A DNA stretch of 64,000 nt from Candidatus Dactylopiibacterium sp. GTDB taxonomy: Bacteria > Pseudomonadota > Gammaproteobacteria > Burkholderiales > Rhodocyclaceae. The notes beneath the pieces were generated by a model. The model did not search any database. It had not been told where the DNA came from and worked only from the letters and a program-made list of their open reading frames with translations. The stretch covers positions 1-64,000 of the forward strand of contig JAVHXQ010000004.1 in the NCBI GenBank assembly GCA_031119555.1, written 5' to 3'. Within the stretch, counting starts at the first letter, position 1. The number at the start of each line of letters is the position of its first letter. The position numbers and the translations under genes are program-made. Shown here one piece after another: positions 1-8,847 of the stretch.

Positions 1-2246
1 TCTTCGGGCCGCGGCGCGCTTTCGGCCGGGGCGGGCGCAGGCGCTGGAGGGCGCGGCGGCGCGGTGCGCAGCGGCGCCGAGGCCGCCGTGGCGGGCTCCG
101 AACTGCCGGGCGCGGCGAAGAAGCTGCCGATCCAGTCCTGGAAGCGATGCAGCAGGCCGTCGTTGCGCATTTCGGGGAAGCGGGCGCGCGTGTCGACGAG
201 GCGCTCGCGCATCGCGCGCGAGAAGAAATCCCCCACGATGGGCAGCGCGCTGTGGGCGCCCTGGCCCCAGTAGTTGCTGCGCAGCGTGATGCGCGCGTCA
301 TTGAAGCCCACCCAGGCGCCGCCGACGAGCTGCGGTTGCATGAGGATGAACCAGCCGTCGGTGTTGTCCTGCGTGGTGCCGGTCTTGCCCGCGAGGTCGC
401 CGCGCAGCGCGAAGCGGCCGCGCGCGGCCGCGCCGGTGCCGCTGTCTATCACGGCGCGCATGGCTTCCAGGAGTTGTCCGGTGGCCGCCGCGGAGAGCGC
501 CGGGTGCGGCGTGTCGGGCCGGAATTCCTGCAGTACGCGCCCGTTGCGATCCTCGATGCGCGTGACCATCTGCGGGGCAAGGTAGTGGCCGCCGTTGGCC
601 AGGCTGCCATAGGCCGAAACCATTTCGAGCAGGCTCACGGGGCTGGTGCCCAGCGCCAGCGAGGGCACCACGTCGAGCTTGCTCTGGCGCACGCCCAGCG
701 CGTAGGCCAGCCGCGCGACGCGCTCTGGCCCGACGCGCTGGATCAGTTGCGCGGTGATGCGGTTGCGCGAGTGGGCGAGGCCGTCGCGCAGCGTGACCGG
801 CGCGTCGGTGGGCGGCTCCGGATCGCTCGGGCGCCAGACGTCGCGGCCGCTGAGCGGGATCTCCACCGCCTGGTCGATGATCGTGTCGTCCAGCTTCATG
901 CCGCGCTCGAAGGCGGCGCCATACACGAAGGGCTTGAAGGTGGAGCCGGGCTGGCGGCGCGCCTGCTGCACGTGGTCGTAGGAATCCTCCTCGTAGCCAC
1001 GGCTGCCCACCCAGGCGCGGATCGCGCCGGTGAGCGGGTCCAGCGCCGTGAAGCCGGCCTGGATGCGGGTCTTCTGCTCGCGCAGGGCACGCATGAAGGC
1101 GCCGTCGCGGGTGAGCGCGGCGAACGCGTCGTCGGGGCTGCTGCCGGCGTCGAGCGCGGCCCGGTACTCGGGCGATTCGCGCACGAAGGTCTCGACGAGC
1201 CGGTCGTTGCGCTGCCAGTGCGCGCCCCAGGCCTGGTTGGCGAGCGCCTGGAGCTGGCGCCCCTGGTGGTCGACGGCCAGGCTGGCGAGCGTCTGCAGGC
1301 GAGAATCGATCGTGGTGCGGATCACCAGGCCGTCGGCATAGATGTCATAGTCGTGCGCGTCGGCCCAGTCGATGAGCCACTTGCGCAATTGCTGCGTGAA
1401 GTGCGGAGCGGGGCCGGCGGGCGCGCTCTGGCGTTCGAAATCGAGCCGCAGCGGGCGGTGCCTGAGGGCGTCGAAACGTTCGCTGGCGAGGCGGTCGTCG
1501 CGGGTCATCTGCTCGAGCACGAGGTTGCGCCGGCGCAGCGCGCGTTCCGGGTTGAGCACGGGGTTGTAGTAGGAGGTGCCCTTGAGCATGCCGATCAGGG
1601 TCGCGCTTTCGAGCACGTCCAGCGTGCGCGCGGACTTGCCGAAGTAGGTGCGCGCGGCCATGTCGATGCCATATGCGTTGTAGAGGAAGGGCACCGTGTT
1701 GAGATAGGTTTCGAGGATTTCCTGCTTCGAGTACACGGCCTCGATCTTGAGTGCCGTGATGGCTTCCTTGAGCTTGCGCGTGAGGCTCGCGCTGCGTCCG
1801 ATCTCTTCGGGATACAGATTGCGCGCGAGCTGCTGGGTGATCGTGGAGCCGCCCTGACGGCTGCCACGCAGGGTGGCCAGCGCCGCGCCTGCCGTGCGCC
1901 GCAGATCGATGCCGAAATGCGAGAAGAAGCGCTTGTCCTCGGTCGCGACCAGCGCATCGACCACGCGCGGCGAGATGTCCTTGAGCGCGACCCAGTCGCG
2001 GTTGCCCCATTTGAACTCGGCGAGCGGTTTGCCGTCCGCCGACAGCACCACGCTCGGGCGGTCGGACTTGGCCTTGCGGATGTCGCTGATGGCGGGCGTG
2101 AACGGAATCAGCACCAGCACGTAGGCCAGCAGCAGCGCCGGCAGCGCGAGGGCGCCCAGCAGCAGGTCGCGGCGGCGGGGGTGGCGCAGGCGCGAGAGCA
2201 GCGCGCGCAGCAGGGGCTGGAATCGGGAAGGGTCGAATCGGATCAC
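1..2246 (-). CDS. Class A penicillin-binding protein (PBP1-type transglycosylase/transpeptidase), 3' end outside window
   Basis: Bifunctional peptidoglycan synthase anchored in the inner membrane: it polymerises glycan strands and cross-links their stem peptides. The frame is open to the window edge, so the C-terminus is missing; about 748 codons are visible. After a membrane segment (about residues 28-50) comes the GT51 domain, with catalytic Glu in TEDKRFFSH (about 102-110), GGSTITQQ (132-139) and a KLKEAI block. The transpeptidase domain has STFK (435-438), SRN (493-495) and KTGTT (621-625), so every catalytic motif is present. The visible tail is rich in Ala and Pro and probably disordered. 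The start chosen is GTG at 2244-2246, because the only nearby ATG runs into a stop after five codons. PBP1A, 1B and 1C cannot be separated confidently. Downstream neighbours are not visible; lrgB lies upstream on the same strand. Confidence 0.9.
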   Translation of the reverse strand, partial: MIRFDPSRFQPLLRALLSRLRHPRRRDLLLGALALPALLLAYVLVLIPFTPAISDIRKAKSDRPSVVLSADGKPLAEFKWGNRDWVALKDISPRVVDALVATEDKRFFSHFGIDLRRTAGAALATLRGSRQGGSTITQQLARNLYPEEIGRSASLTRKLKEAITALKIEAVYSKQEILETYLNTVPFLYNAYGIDMAARTYFGKSARTLDVLESATLIGMLKGTSYYNPVLNPERALRRRNLVLEQMTRDDRLASERFDALRHRPLRLDFERQSAPAGPAPHFTQQLRKWLIDWADAHDYDIYADGLVIRTTIDSRLQTLASLAVDHQGRQLQALANQAWGAHWQRNDRLVETFVRESPEYRAALDAGSSPDDAFAALTRDGAFMRALREQKTRIQAGFTALDPLTGAIRAWVGSRGYEEDSYDHVQQARRQPGSTFKPFVYGAAFERGMKLDDTIIDQAVEIPLSGRDVWRPSDPEPPTDAPVTLRDGLAHSRNRITAQLIQRVGPERVARLAYALGVRQSKLDVVPSLALGTSPVSLLEMVSAYGSLANGGHYLAPQMVTRIEDRNGRVLQEFRPDTPHPALSAAATGQLLEAMRAVIDSGTGAAARGRFALRGDLAGKTGTTQDNTDGWFILMQPQLVGGAWVGFNDARITLRSNYWGQGAHSALPIVGDFFSRAMRERLVDTRARFPEMRNDGLLHRFQDWIGSFFAAPGSSEPATAASAPLRTAPPRPPAPAPAPAESAPRPE

Positions 2247-2372
2247 GCGGCGGGCCTCATGGCGGGCAGACGGGAGCCCGTGCCGCGCGCGCGGCGCGGT
2301 CGGGGCGCCCAGTGTAGCCCGGCTCCCGCGCGCCTGCCTTGACGTGCGACGTACGCGCGCGGGCGCGTGGTG

Positions 2373-3056
2373 TCAGAGAAGACCGGTCAGGAAGGGCGCG
2401 AGGATGACCATCAGCACGCCCGCGACGATCATCGTCAGGCTGGCGATCACGCCTTCGTCGGTGCTGCGCCGATGCGCCGCGGCCGTGCCGGCGGCGTGGG
2501 CTCCGGCGCCGAACAGCGCACCCGCCGACACCCGGCTGCGCAGGGGCAGCACCTTGAGCAGGGTGTCGCCCAGCAGCATGCCGACCACCCCGGTGACGAC
2601 CACGAAGATCGCGGCCAGATCGGCGGTGCCCCCCAGCGTGGGCGCGGCCATCATCGCGAAGGGCGTGCTGATCGAGCGCACCGCGAGGCTGCGCTCGAGC
2701 ACTTCCGGCAGTTGCAGCCAGTGCGCCAGCGCCACCGAACTCGCGAATGCCACGCCCATTCCCACCACCACGCCGGCTGCGAGCGGCAGCCAGTGGCGGC
2801 GCGCGACGGCGCGGTGGTCGTAGATCGGAACCGCGAAAGCCACCGTCGCCGGCCCCAGCATCCAGCTCAGCCAGTGGCTGCGCGAGGCGTAGCTGGCATA
2901 CGGCACATGCGCGCCGAGCAGGATCGCGATGAGGATCACGGGCACCACGATGAAGGGCGCGAGCCACTGGCGCGGGTAGCGCGCATGCACGCGCTTGACC
3001 GCGAAGTAGAGCGCAACGGTGAGGACCAGCCAGCCCGTGGCCGCCACGCCGCTCAC
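2373..3056 (-). CDS. lrgB: LrgB/CidB-family membrane protein
   Basis: An integral membrane protein of 227 residues in the LrgB family, partner of LrgA. The pair is described as holin/antiholin-like or, in several bacteria, as a transporter for small organic acids such as glycolate or pyruvate. Hydrophobic segments run along the whole length, and the conserved centre reads RSISTPFAMMAAPTLGG, which is typical of the family. The start is GTG at 3054-3056, overlapping the lrgA stop (GTGA), so the two genes are translationally coupled. A much longer upstream extension in the same frame is a shadow of lrgA. The divergent LysR gene is the probable regulator. Confidence 0.85.
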   Translation of the reverse strand: MSGVAATGWLVLTVALYFAVKRVHARYPRQWLAPFIVVPVILIAILLGAHVPYASYASRSHWLSWMLGPATVAFAVPIYDHRAVARRHWLPLAAGVVVGMGVAFASSVALAHWLQLPEVLERSLAVRSISTPFAMMAAPTLGGTADLAAIFVVVTGVVGMLLGDTLLKVLPLRSRVSAGALFGAGAHAAGTAAAHRRSTDEGVIASLTMIVAGVLMVILAPFLTGLL

Positions 3057-3475
3057 GATTGCGCTCCGTCGGCGCGGGCGCGCGCCACTCTGTCCTGCAG
3101 ACGCCAGACGAGATCGACGGCGAGCGCGGTGCTGACCATCACGCAGACCGTGCTGACGAGGATCACCACCAGGATGCGCGCGCCGCTCTGCCGCACCAGG
3201 GGCAGGTAATTGATGATGGCGATCACGGCGGGCACGAAGAACAGCAGCATCTCCCCGATGAGCCAGCCGGCGCCGTGGGCCAGCCAGTCGCGCCGCAGCA
3301 CGCCGCTGGCGAGCAGCACGAGGACGAGCCCCAGACCCAGCAGGCTGCTGGGCACCGCGGGCAGGAAGCGGCGCGACAGCGCGTCGGCGAGTATCCATGC
3401 AAGGGCGATCAGGATCACCTGGCACACGGTGCGGCCGGCATGGTGCGCGCGGGCCAGGACAGGGGCGGAAGGCAT
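3053..3475 (-). CDS. lrgA: LrgA/CidA-family holin-like membrane protein
   Basis: A 140-residue membrane protein of the LrgA/CidA family with four hydrophobic helices. It contains family-typical stretches around VPSSLLGLGLVLVLL and LLFFVPAVIAIINYL. It precedes and overlaps lrgB by four bases, forming a two-gene unit. The start ATG at 3473-3475 was chosen because it gives the usual short N-terminus before the first helix; the frame stays open far upstream only by chance in this GC-rich DNA. The family is associated with control of murein hydrolase activity or organic acid transport. Which of these applies here cannot be told from sequence. Confidence 0.82.
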   Translation of the reverse strand: MPSAPVLARAHHAGRTVCQVILIALAWILADALSRRFLPAVPSSLLGLGLVLVLLASGVLRRDWLAHGAGWLIGEMLLFFVPAVIAIINYLPLVRQSGARILVVILVSTVCVMVSTALAVDLVWRLQDRVARARADGAQS

Positions 3476-3519
3476 GGGGAGGGCGCGTGGTGGAGGTGAT
3501 CGCAGTCTAGTGAGGGATG

Positions 3520-3558
3520 ATTCATAATGAAAATGAATTGTTGGAATGAAATCCATTC
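3520..3558. promoter_or_regulatory. Two dyads in the lrgA/LysR divergent promoter region
   Basis: The 96-bp gap between the divergent genes holds two AT-rich dyads: ATTCAT-n7-ATGAAT at 3520-3538, and the perfect 15-bp repeat GAATG-AAATC-CATTC at 3544-3558. LysR regulators typically bind paired sites of this kind upstream of a divergent target, so these are good candidates for autoregulatory and activation sites. A CATAAT sequence at 3523-3528 could serve as a -10 element for the regulator gene. Confidence 0.5.
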
Positions 3559-3571
3559 TCTGGAGGAATGA

Positions 3572-4507
3572 TTGGAACTCAAGACCCTGCGTGCCTTCAT
3601 CGAGGTGGTGCGTTGCGGCGGCTTCACGCGCGCGGCCGCGCAACTGCATCTGACCCAGCCCGCGATCAGCAAGATGGTGCGGGCCCTCGAAGACGAAGTC
3701 GGCGTGCCGCTGCTGCTGCGCGAAGGGCGCCGCCTGAGCCTCACCGACAGCGGCCGCGTGGTCCATGACGAGGGCCTTGCCGTGCTCGCCGCGAGCGCGC
3801 GCCTGCAGGACGAGCTGGCGGCCATCAGCCAGGTCGTGCGCGGCGTGTTGCGCCTGGGCCTGCCGCCCATGGTGGGGGCGGCCTTCTTCGCGCCGCTGGT
3901 GGGCAGGTTCCGCGACCGCTACCCGGGCGTTGAACTGCGGCTCGCCGAGGACGGCGCGCGCGACGTGGAAGCCGGCGTGCTCGCGGGCGAGCTGGACCTG
4001 GCCGTGACGGTGCTGCCTTGTGCGCGGCCGGAACTCGCGGCGTTCGAGTTTTCGAGCGAAGACCTCTGCCTGCTCGCCCCCGCGGGCTCGCCCCGGGTGC
4101 GGCAGGCCGGCGTGCCGCTGGCCGCGTTGCGCGACGAGCCGCTGGTGCTGTTCAACGAGGGCTTTGCGCTCGCCGAGCGGCTCGGCCAGGCCTGCGCGGA
4201 AGCGGGCTTCGGCCCGCGCGTGGCTGCACGCAGCGGGCAGTGGGATTTCATCGCCGAGCTGGTTGCCGCGCGGGTGGGGCTGGCCTTCCTGCCGCGCCGC
4301 CTCTGCGAGCGGCTGGGGCCGGAACGCTTCGGCTGGGCCACCTTGCTCGCGCCGCGCATCCCGTGGCGGCTCGCGCTCGTCTGGCGTCGCGAGGCCCATC
4401 TGGCGCATGCCGCGCGTGCCTTCCTGGCCCTCGCGCAGGCCGAGTTCGCGGCCCCGGCGGCGGCGGGCGGGCATGGCGATCTGTTAAATCGCGCTCGCAC
4501 GGATTGA
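3572..4507 (+). CDS. LysR-family transcriptional regulator
   Basis: A 311-residue LysR-type DNA-binding regulator. The N-terminal winged helix-turn-helix is clear (GGFTRAAAQLHLTQPAISKM, about residues 17-36), followed by a linker helix and a periplasmic-binding-protein-like effector domain. The start is TTG at 3572, with GGAGG at 3562-3566 five bases upstream; the ATG at 3568 is in another frame. It is transcribed away from lrgAB across 96 bp holding two inverted repeats. By analogy with other LysR-lrgAB pairs (CidR type), it probably activates lrgAB in response to a metabolite; the effector is unknown. Confidence 0.87.
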   Translation: MELKTLRAFIEVVRCGGFTRAAAQLHLTQPAISKMVRALEDEVGVPLLLREGRRLSLTDSGRVVHDEGLAVLAASARLQDELAAISQVVRGVLRLGLPPMVGAAFFAPLVGRFRDRYPGVELRLAEDGARDVEAGVLAGELDLAVTVLPCARPELAAFEFSSEDLCLLAPAGSPRVRQAGVPLAALRDEPLVLFNEGFALAERLGQACAEAGFGPRVAARSGQWDFIAELVAARVGLAFLPRRLCERLGPERFGWATLLAPRIPWRLALVWRREAHLAHAARAFLALAQAEFAAPAAAGGHGDLLNRARTD

Positions 4508-4657
4508 TTCCTTTGCGGGAACCCATAAAGTCTGGTGGCGTCCGAGCAAGGTAGACTCCGTGGCCTGCCTCGCCCGTCATGCCGACGGAGCGACAGCCGC
4601 CAGGCCCGGCGGGCGCGGCAGTCTCATCCCCTCAGAACAAGACAAAGGAGTTGGATC

Positions 4658-5350
4658 ATGATCAGGAAAACACTGTGCGCCGGCCTCGCCGGCTTGATCG
4701 CCCTGTCCGGCTGCGCGAACCTCGCCGACAGCAAGGCGGGCAGCGCGGGCGTGGGCGCGGGCGTGGGCGCGCTGCTCGGGGCCGGCATCAGCAAGGGCAC
4801 GGGCGGCAACCACACCGGCCGCGACGCGGCGATCGGCGCCGCGGTGGGCGCGCTGGGCGGCTACGTGTGGTCGTCTCACATGCAGCGCCAGAAGGCCGAG
4901 ATGGAAGCGGCCACGGCCGGCACCGGCATCGCCGTGACGCAGACCGCCGACAACCAGCTCAAGCTCGAAGTGCCCAGCGACGTGTCCTTCGACACCAACA
5001 GCGCCACCATCAAGCCCAACCTGCGCCCCATCCTCGACCGCTTCGCGCAGACGCTCAGCGCCAATCCGGCAACCACGGTGCGCGTGATCGGCCATACCGA
5101 CAGCCGTGGCTCCGACGCGATCAACAACCCGCTCTCGATCAACCGCGCCGCCAGCGTGCGCGATTATCTGTCGGCGCGCGGCGTGTCGCCTGCGCGGGTG
5201 GCCATCGACGGACGCGGGTCGCGCGAGCCCGTGGCCGACAACAACAGCGACGCGGGTCGTGCCCGCAATCGCCGCGTCGAGATCTTCGTCGGCGAAAGCG
5301 GCGCCCAGGGCAGTTCCGGCCAGCCGGCCTACGGTCAGGCCCGCTACTGA
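4658..5350 (+). CDS. yiaD: YiaD-like OmpA-family outer membrane lipoprotein
   Basis: A 230-residue lipoprotein. The signal peptide ends in lipobox LSGC, with the lipidated Cys at about residue 19. A glycine-zipper segment follows (repeated GVGAGVGALLGAGISKG and GAAVGALGGYV, about 29-70), and then an OmpA-like peptidoglycan-binding domain (about 100-218) with TDSRGSDAINNPLSINRA and GRARNRRVEI. This domain order and length match YiaD. ATG 4658 follows AAAGGAG at 4644-4650; the open frame upstream of it is not coding. The protein probably tethers the outer membrane to the cell wall. A strong terminator follows at 5371. Confidence 0.88.
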   Translation: MIRKTLCAGLAGLIALSGCANLADSKAGSAGVGAGVGALLGAGISKGTGGNHTGRDAAIGAAVGALGGYVWSSHMQRQKAEMEAATAGTGIAVTQTADNQLKLEVPSDVSFDTNSATIKPNLRPILDRFAQTLSANPATTVRVIGHTDSRGSDAINNPLSINRAASVRDYLSARGVSPARVAIDGRGSREPVADNNSDAGRARNRRVEIFVGESGAQGSSGQPAYGQARY

Positions 5351-5370
5351 GCCATCGCTTGCGCGCAATG

Positions 5371-5399
5371 AAAAAGCCCGCTTCGCAGCGGGCTTTTTC
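5371..5399. terminator. Rho-independent terminator between convergent genes
   Basis: AAAAAGCCCGC / GCGGGCTTTTT stem with a four- to six-base loop, flanked by A and T runs on both sides. It can therefore end transcription from the yiaD-like gene (+) and from the dehydrogenase gene (-). Confidence 0.9.
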
Positions 5400-5420
5400 G
5401 TGGTGGCCGGGCCCGGTGCG

Positions 5421-6419
5421 TCAGGCGATCTGCACGCGGTTGGCGAGCACCTCGCCGCGCTCGAAGGCGCTGGCGTTGCCCAGCGTGGTTTCGGCGATCG
5501 CGCGCAGCGCCTCGACGGTCAGGAAGCCCTGGTGCGAGGTGATGAGCACGTTGGGGAAGATCATCAGGCGGGCGAGCTGGTCGTCCTGCAGCGGGCGGTC
5601 CGAGAGGTCGTGGAAGAACACGCCTTCTTCCAGCTCATAGACGTCCAGCCCCACGCCGCCGACCTGTCCGCTCTTGAGCGCGTCGATGAGGGCCGCGCTG
5701 TCGATGAGACCGCCCCGGCTCGTGTTGAGGATGACCACGCCGCGGCGCGTGCGCGCGAGCGACGCGGCGTTGATGATGTGATGGCTCTCCGACGTGAGCG
5801 GCAGGTGCAGGGACAGGATGTCGGACTCCTCCAGCACGCGTTCCAGCCCGGCGTATTCGAAGCCGATGTCCGCCGCGATCTGCGGGTTGTGCCAGGGGTC
5901 GTAGGCGATCGTGCGGCAGCCGAAACCGCGCGCGATGCGCAGCGCGGCCTGGCCGATGCGCCCGGCGCCCAGCGCGCCGAAGGTCTTGCCGTGCAGCGTG
6001 AAGCCCTCGAGGCTGTCGAGCGAGAAGTTCTGCTCGCGCACGCGGTTGTAGGCGCGGTGCGTCTTGCGCACCAGCGTGAGCATGAGCGCGAAGGCATGCT
6101 CGGCAACGGCCTCGGGGGAATAGGCCGGCACGCGTGCCACCTGGATGCCGTTGGCATCGGCGGCGGCCACGTCGATGCCGTTGAAGCCCGAGGCGCGCAG
6201 CAGCACGAGGCGCACGCCCGATTCCGCGAGGCGCTGCAGCACGCTCGCGGTGAGGCGGCAGTTCACGAAGGGACAGACCGCGTCGAACCCGTGGGCAAGC
6301 TCCACGGTCTTGTCGTGCAGGCGCTCCTCGAAGAACTCCAGCACGTGCTCACCGGCCGCGTTGGCTTCGCTGAGCGCGCGTTCGTCGTAGGGGTGCGTGT
6401 CGAAAACGGCTATGCGCAT
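5421..6419 (-). CDS. ldhA: D-lactate dehydrogenase-type 2-hydroxyacid dehydrogenase
   Basis: A 332-residue NAD-dependent D-2-hydroxyacid dehydrogenase that reduces pyruvate or a related 2-oxoacid. The Rossmann motif is GALGAGRIGQAALRIA (about residues 150-165). The catalytic set is visible: Arg in NTSRGGLID, Glu in YELEEGVFF, and His in SHQGFLT. The DVYELEEGVFFHDLS stretch is characteristic of the LdhA/D-lactate subgroup. The start is ATG at 6417-6419; a much longer upstream frame overlaps the neighbouring efflux gene and is not real. Substrate preference beyond D-lactate cannot be fixed from sequence. It stands alone between mdtD and a bidirectional terminator. Confidence 0.88.
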   Translation of the reverse strand: MRIAVFDTHPYDERALSEANAAGEHVLEFFEERLHDKTVELAHGFDAVCPFVNCRLTASVLQRLAESGVRLVLLRASGFNGIDVAAADANGIQVARVPAYSPEAVAEHAFALMLTLVRKTHRAYNRVREQNFSLDSLEGFTLHGKTFGALGAGRIGQAALRIARGFGCRTIAYDPWHNPQIAADIGFEYAGLERVLEESDILSLHLPLTSESHHIINAASLARTRRGVVILNTSRGGLIDSAALIDALKSGQVGGVGLDVYELEEGVFFHDLSDRPLQDDQLARLMIFPNVLITSHQGFLTVEALRAIAETTLGNASAFERGEVLANRVQIA

Positions 6420-6541
6420 GGGGTTTCCTTTCCGGGGTGGGAAGACATCCAGTCTGACTCTAGTATGAAGCCCGCCGCCCGGCCCGGCGCATGCGCGTCC
6501 ATCGCATCGTCCGCGCCGTCCGGCTTCGGGTGCCGGGGCGG

Positions 6542-7972
6542 CTACAGGTCCGCGACCTCCTCGCGCCCGGCGCTGCGCGAATCGCGTTGCAGCTGCAGGA
6601 AGATCGCGGCCGCCACCATGCCCATCACGCCGATGCTCAGGAAGGTGTAGGGAAAGACTTCGAGCACGTCGGTTTCGCCCAGCGCGCGCGCAAATCCCCC
6701 CAGCAACGCGGCCGAGGCCGCCACCCCCAGGCTCATCGAGAGCTGCATGGTGACCGACAGCAGACTGTTGCCGCTGCTGGCGTGCGCGCCATCGAGGTCG
6801 AGCAGCGTCACCGTGTTCATGAGCGTGAACTGCAGGCCGTTGGCGTAGCCCAGCAGCGCGAGCTGGACCAGCAGCAGCCACATGGGCGGCTCGAAAGCCA
6901 CGCTCGCGAAGCTGGCGATCAGGATGCCCACGATCAGGGTGTTGACCGTGAGCAGGCGGCGGTAACCGAAGCGCGACACGAGCTTGCCCACCCCCAGGCG
7001 GGCCACGAGTGCCGCCAGTGCCATGGGCACCAGCATCAGGCCGGCCTGGGTGGGGGTGTAATGCAGCCCCAGCTGCAGCATCAGCGGCAGCAGGAAGGGG
7101 ACACCGCCCGAGCCCAGCCGCGCGAACAGATTGCCCAGGATGCCCACGGCGAAGCTGTTGATGCGGAAGAGGTCCGGCGGAAACAGCGGCGAGCTCGCCC
7201 GCATCGCGTGCAGCCAGTAGCTCGTGAGCAGCCCGGCGCCGACGATGAGCATCCACGCCGACAGCGAGAAGGCCCACCCCAGTTCTCCCAGCCCTTCGAG
7301 CGCGAGCGAGACGAGCATGATGCCGGCCGCGAAGAGGCCGAAGCCGAGCCAGTCGAAGGGCTGCACGGATTCGGCGCGCAGCGGCGGCATGATGCGCAGC
7401 GTGAGCGCAAGGCCCAGCAGGCCGATCGGAACGTTGATGAGGAAGATCCAGTGCCACGAGAAACGCTCCGCGAGCCAGCCGCCGAGGAAGGGGCCGAGCA
7501 GGGGGCCGATGGCGGCGGGCAGCACGATGAAGCTCAGCGCGGCGAGCAGCTCTTCGCGCGTGGCCGTGCGCAGGATCGCGAGCCGCCCCACGGGCATCAG
7601 CATCGCCCCGCCCACGCCTTGCACGACGCGGCTGGCGACGAGCTGCCCGAGCGTCTGGGAATAGGCGCACAGCACCGAGCCCAGCGTGAAGAGCGCGATC
7701 GCCAGCAGATAGATGCGCCGGATGCCGAAACGGTCGGCGAGCCAGCCCGAGGCCGGCATCAGCAGCGCCACCGTGAGCATGTAGGAAATGACCACCGTCT
7801 CCATCTTGAGCGGGCTTGCGTTGAGGTCCCGCGCGATCGCCGGCAAGGCCGTGTTCACGATGGTCGAATCCAGCATCTGCATGAGCAGGCCGATCGCGAT
7901 CAGCCACAGCAGCGGCTGCTGGGCGGGAGAGCGGGGCGGAAGCGGGGTGGGGGGCAAGGGCTGCGGGGTCAT
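6542..7972 (-). CDS. mdtD: MdtD-type multidrug MFS transporter (DHA2 family)
   Basis: A 476-residue inner-membrane drug/proton antiporter of the 14-helix DHA2 family. Family motifs are present: LDSTIVNTALPAIA in helix 1, the motif A equivalent GWLADRFGIRR, motif C-like GPLLGPFLGGWL, and FSWHWIFLINVPIG. The segment SGNSLLSVTMQLSMSLGV also occurs in E. coli MdtD, and the length matches (471). ATG 7970-7972 was chosen over an upstream frame that adds 36 residues without a membrane segment. It is a single gene, with no fusion protein or outer-membrane partner nearby. Confidence 0.85.
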   Translation of the reverse strand: MTPQPLPPTPLPPRSPAQQPLLWLIAIGLLMQMLDSTIVNTALPAIARDLNASPLKMETVVISYMLTVALLMPASGWLADRFGIRRIYLLAIALFTLGSVLCAYSQTLGQLVASRVVQGVGGAMLMPVGRLAILRTATREELLAALSFIVLPAAIGPLLGPFLGGWLAERFSWHWIFLINVPIGLLGLALTLRIMPPLRAESVQPFDWLGFGLFAAGIMLVSLALEGLGELGWAFSLSAWMLIVGAGLLTSYWLHAMRASSPLFPPDLFRINSFAVGILGNLFARLGSGGVPFLLPLMLQLGLHYTPTQAGLMLVPMALAALVARLGVGKLVSRFGYRRLLTVNTLIVGILIASFASVAFEPPMWLLLVQLALLGYANGLQFTLMNTVTLLDLDGAHASSGNSLLSVTMQLSMSLGVAASAALLGGFARALGETDVLEVFPYTFLSIGVMGMVAAAIFLQLQRDSRSAGREEVADL

Positions 7973-8398
7973 GATCGTCGGGGCGGGCAGGTGGAGCGGG
8001 GCCAGGATGCGCGGCATCGCATGGTGCGGGTGGGCACGGCGCTCGCAAGGGTGGGGTGCGTGCCGCGTGCGGCGTGCCACGGCTCAAGGTGCCCGGTCAG
8101 GCTTGAAGCATACGCGACGACGTTCCGTGCGGGCGTGGCGGAGGAGCTTTCGGCCCATGCGAACGGCATGTCCGGATGTGCGGCGCGGGCCAGCCCAGGG
8201 GGCTTTGCGGCCGCGCCACGGGGAACGGTTCTCATTCCTGCAGCCCTTCCAAAAAAGCTGCACACTACAGCGCGTGAGGCCACGTCGCGCACGCGCGCCG
8301 GCAGGCGCACCGAGATTTTCGCCCATGTTCCTTTTCCGGCATGTCGCATGTGGGCCGATGATTTTTCATATCCGTTGCAGACCCGAGGATTCTTTTCC
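7973..8398. other. Intergenic region between mdtD and the HMA/P-type ATPase cluster
   Basis: These 426 bases hold the divergent promoters of mdtD and of the cluster starting at 8399. No convincing -35/-10 pair, FNR-type TTGATnnnnATCAA box or sigma-54 site was found. The last 130 bases are less GC-rich than the surroundings (for example the TTTTTCATATCC run near 8360), as expected for a promoter. No gene is supported. Confidence 0.5.
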
Positions 8399-8839
8399 AT
8401 GAAGTGCATCGCATCGTCGCTTCCCGGCCGCCTGCGCCTGCGCGACCCCCGCGTGCGCACGCCCGAGTGGCTGGCCGCCACGTGCCGTGCCCTCGAAGCC
8501 CTGCCCGCCACGCTGGAGGTGCGGGCCAATCCCGCCGCCTGCAGCCTGCTCGTGCGTTACGACGCCGACCGGCACGCGCAGGCCGCCTTCGAGGCCGACG
8601 TGCTGGCGCTGGTGGCTGCGCCGGCCGGCGTTTCCGCCGCGCGCGGCAGCGCGCCCGGGCGCAAGGCCTGGCGCCTGCGTGCCAACCGCTACGCCAAGTA
8701 CGGCGCCATCGCGAGCCTGGCGGTCTCGATGGCCGCGGCGGCGGCGGGGCGCAAGCGCCTGCACATCGTCACGGGGGGCGTGTTCCTGGTGTGCCTGGGC
8801 GCCCACATGTACATCCATCGTCGTCACCTTCTGCGCTGA
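8399..8839 (+). CDS. Small HMA-like membrane protein, first gene of P-type ATPase cluster
   Basis: A 146-residue protein of unknown function. Residues 6-60 look like a degenerate heavy-metal-associated (HMA) fold: PGRLRLRD starts the first strand and SLLVRYDAD the later one, but there is no CxxC metal site. A hydrophobic segment follows at about 98-112 (GAIASLAVSMAAAAAG), and a second at about 120-136 (VTGGVFLVCLGAHMYI). The HMA-like part closely resembles the product at 8848 and the N-terminus of the ATPase at 10968. It is the first of seven closely spaced or overlapping genes. A role in ion handling with the ATPase is inferred from context. Confidence 0.75.
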   Translation: MKCIASSLPGRLRLRDPRVRTPEWLAATCRALEALPATLEVRANPAACSLLVRYDADRHAQAAFEADVLALVAAPAGVSAARGSAPGRKAWRLRANRYAKYGAIASLAVSMAAAAAGRKRLHIVTGGVFLVCLGAHMYIHRRHLLR

Positions 8840-8847
8840 GCTTCGCC

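Noticed and set aside
147..2342. 731-codon open frame on the + strand
   Set aside because: It lies antisense to the penicillin-binding protein gene, whose - strand frame carries all catalytic motifs; the long + frame is a by-product of high third-position GC.
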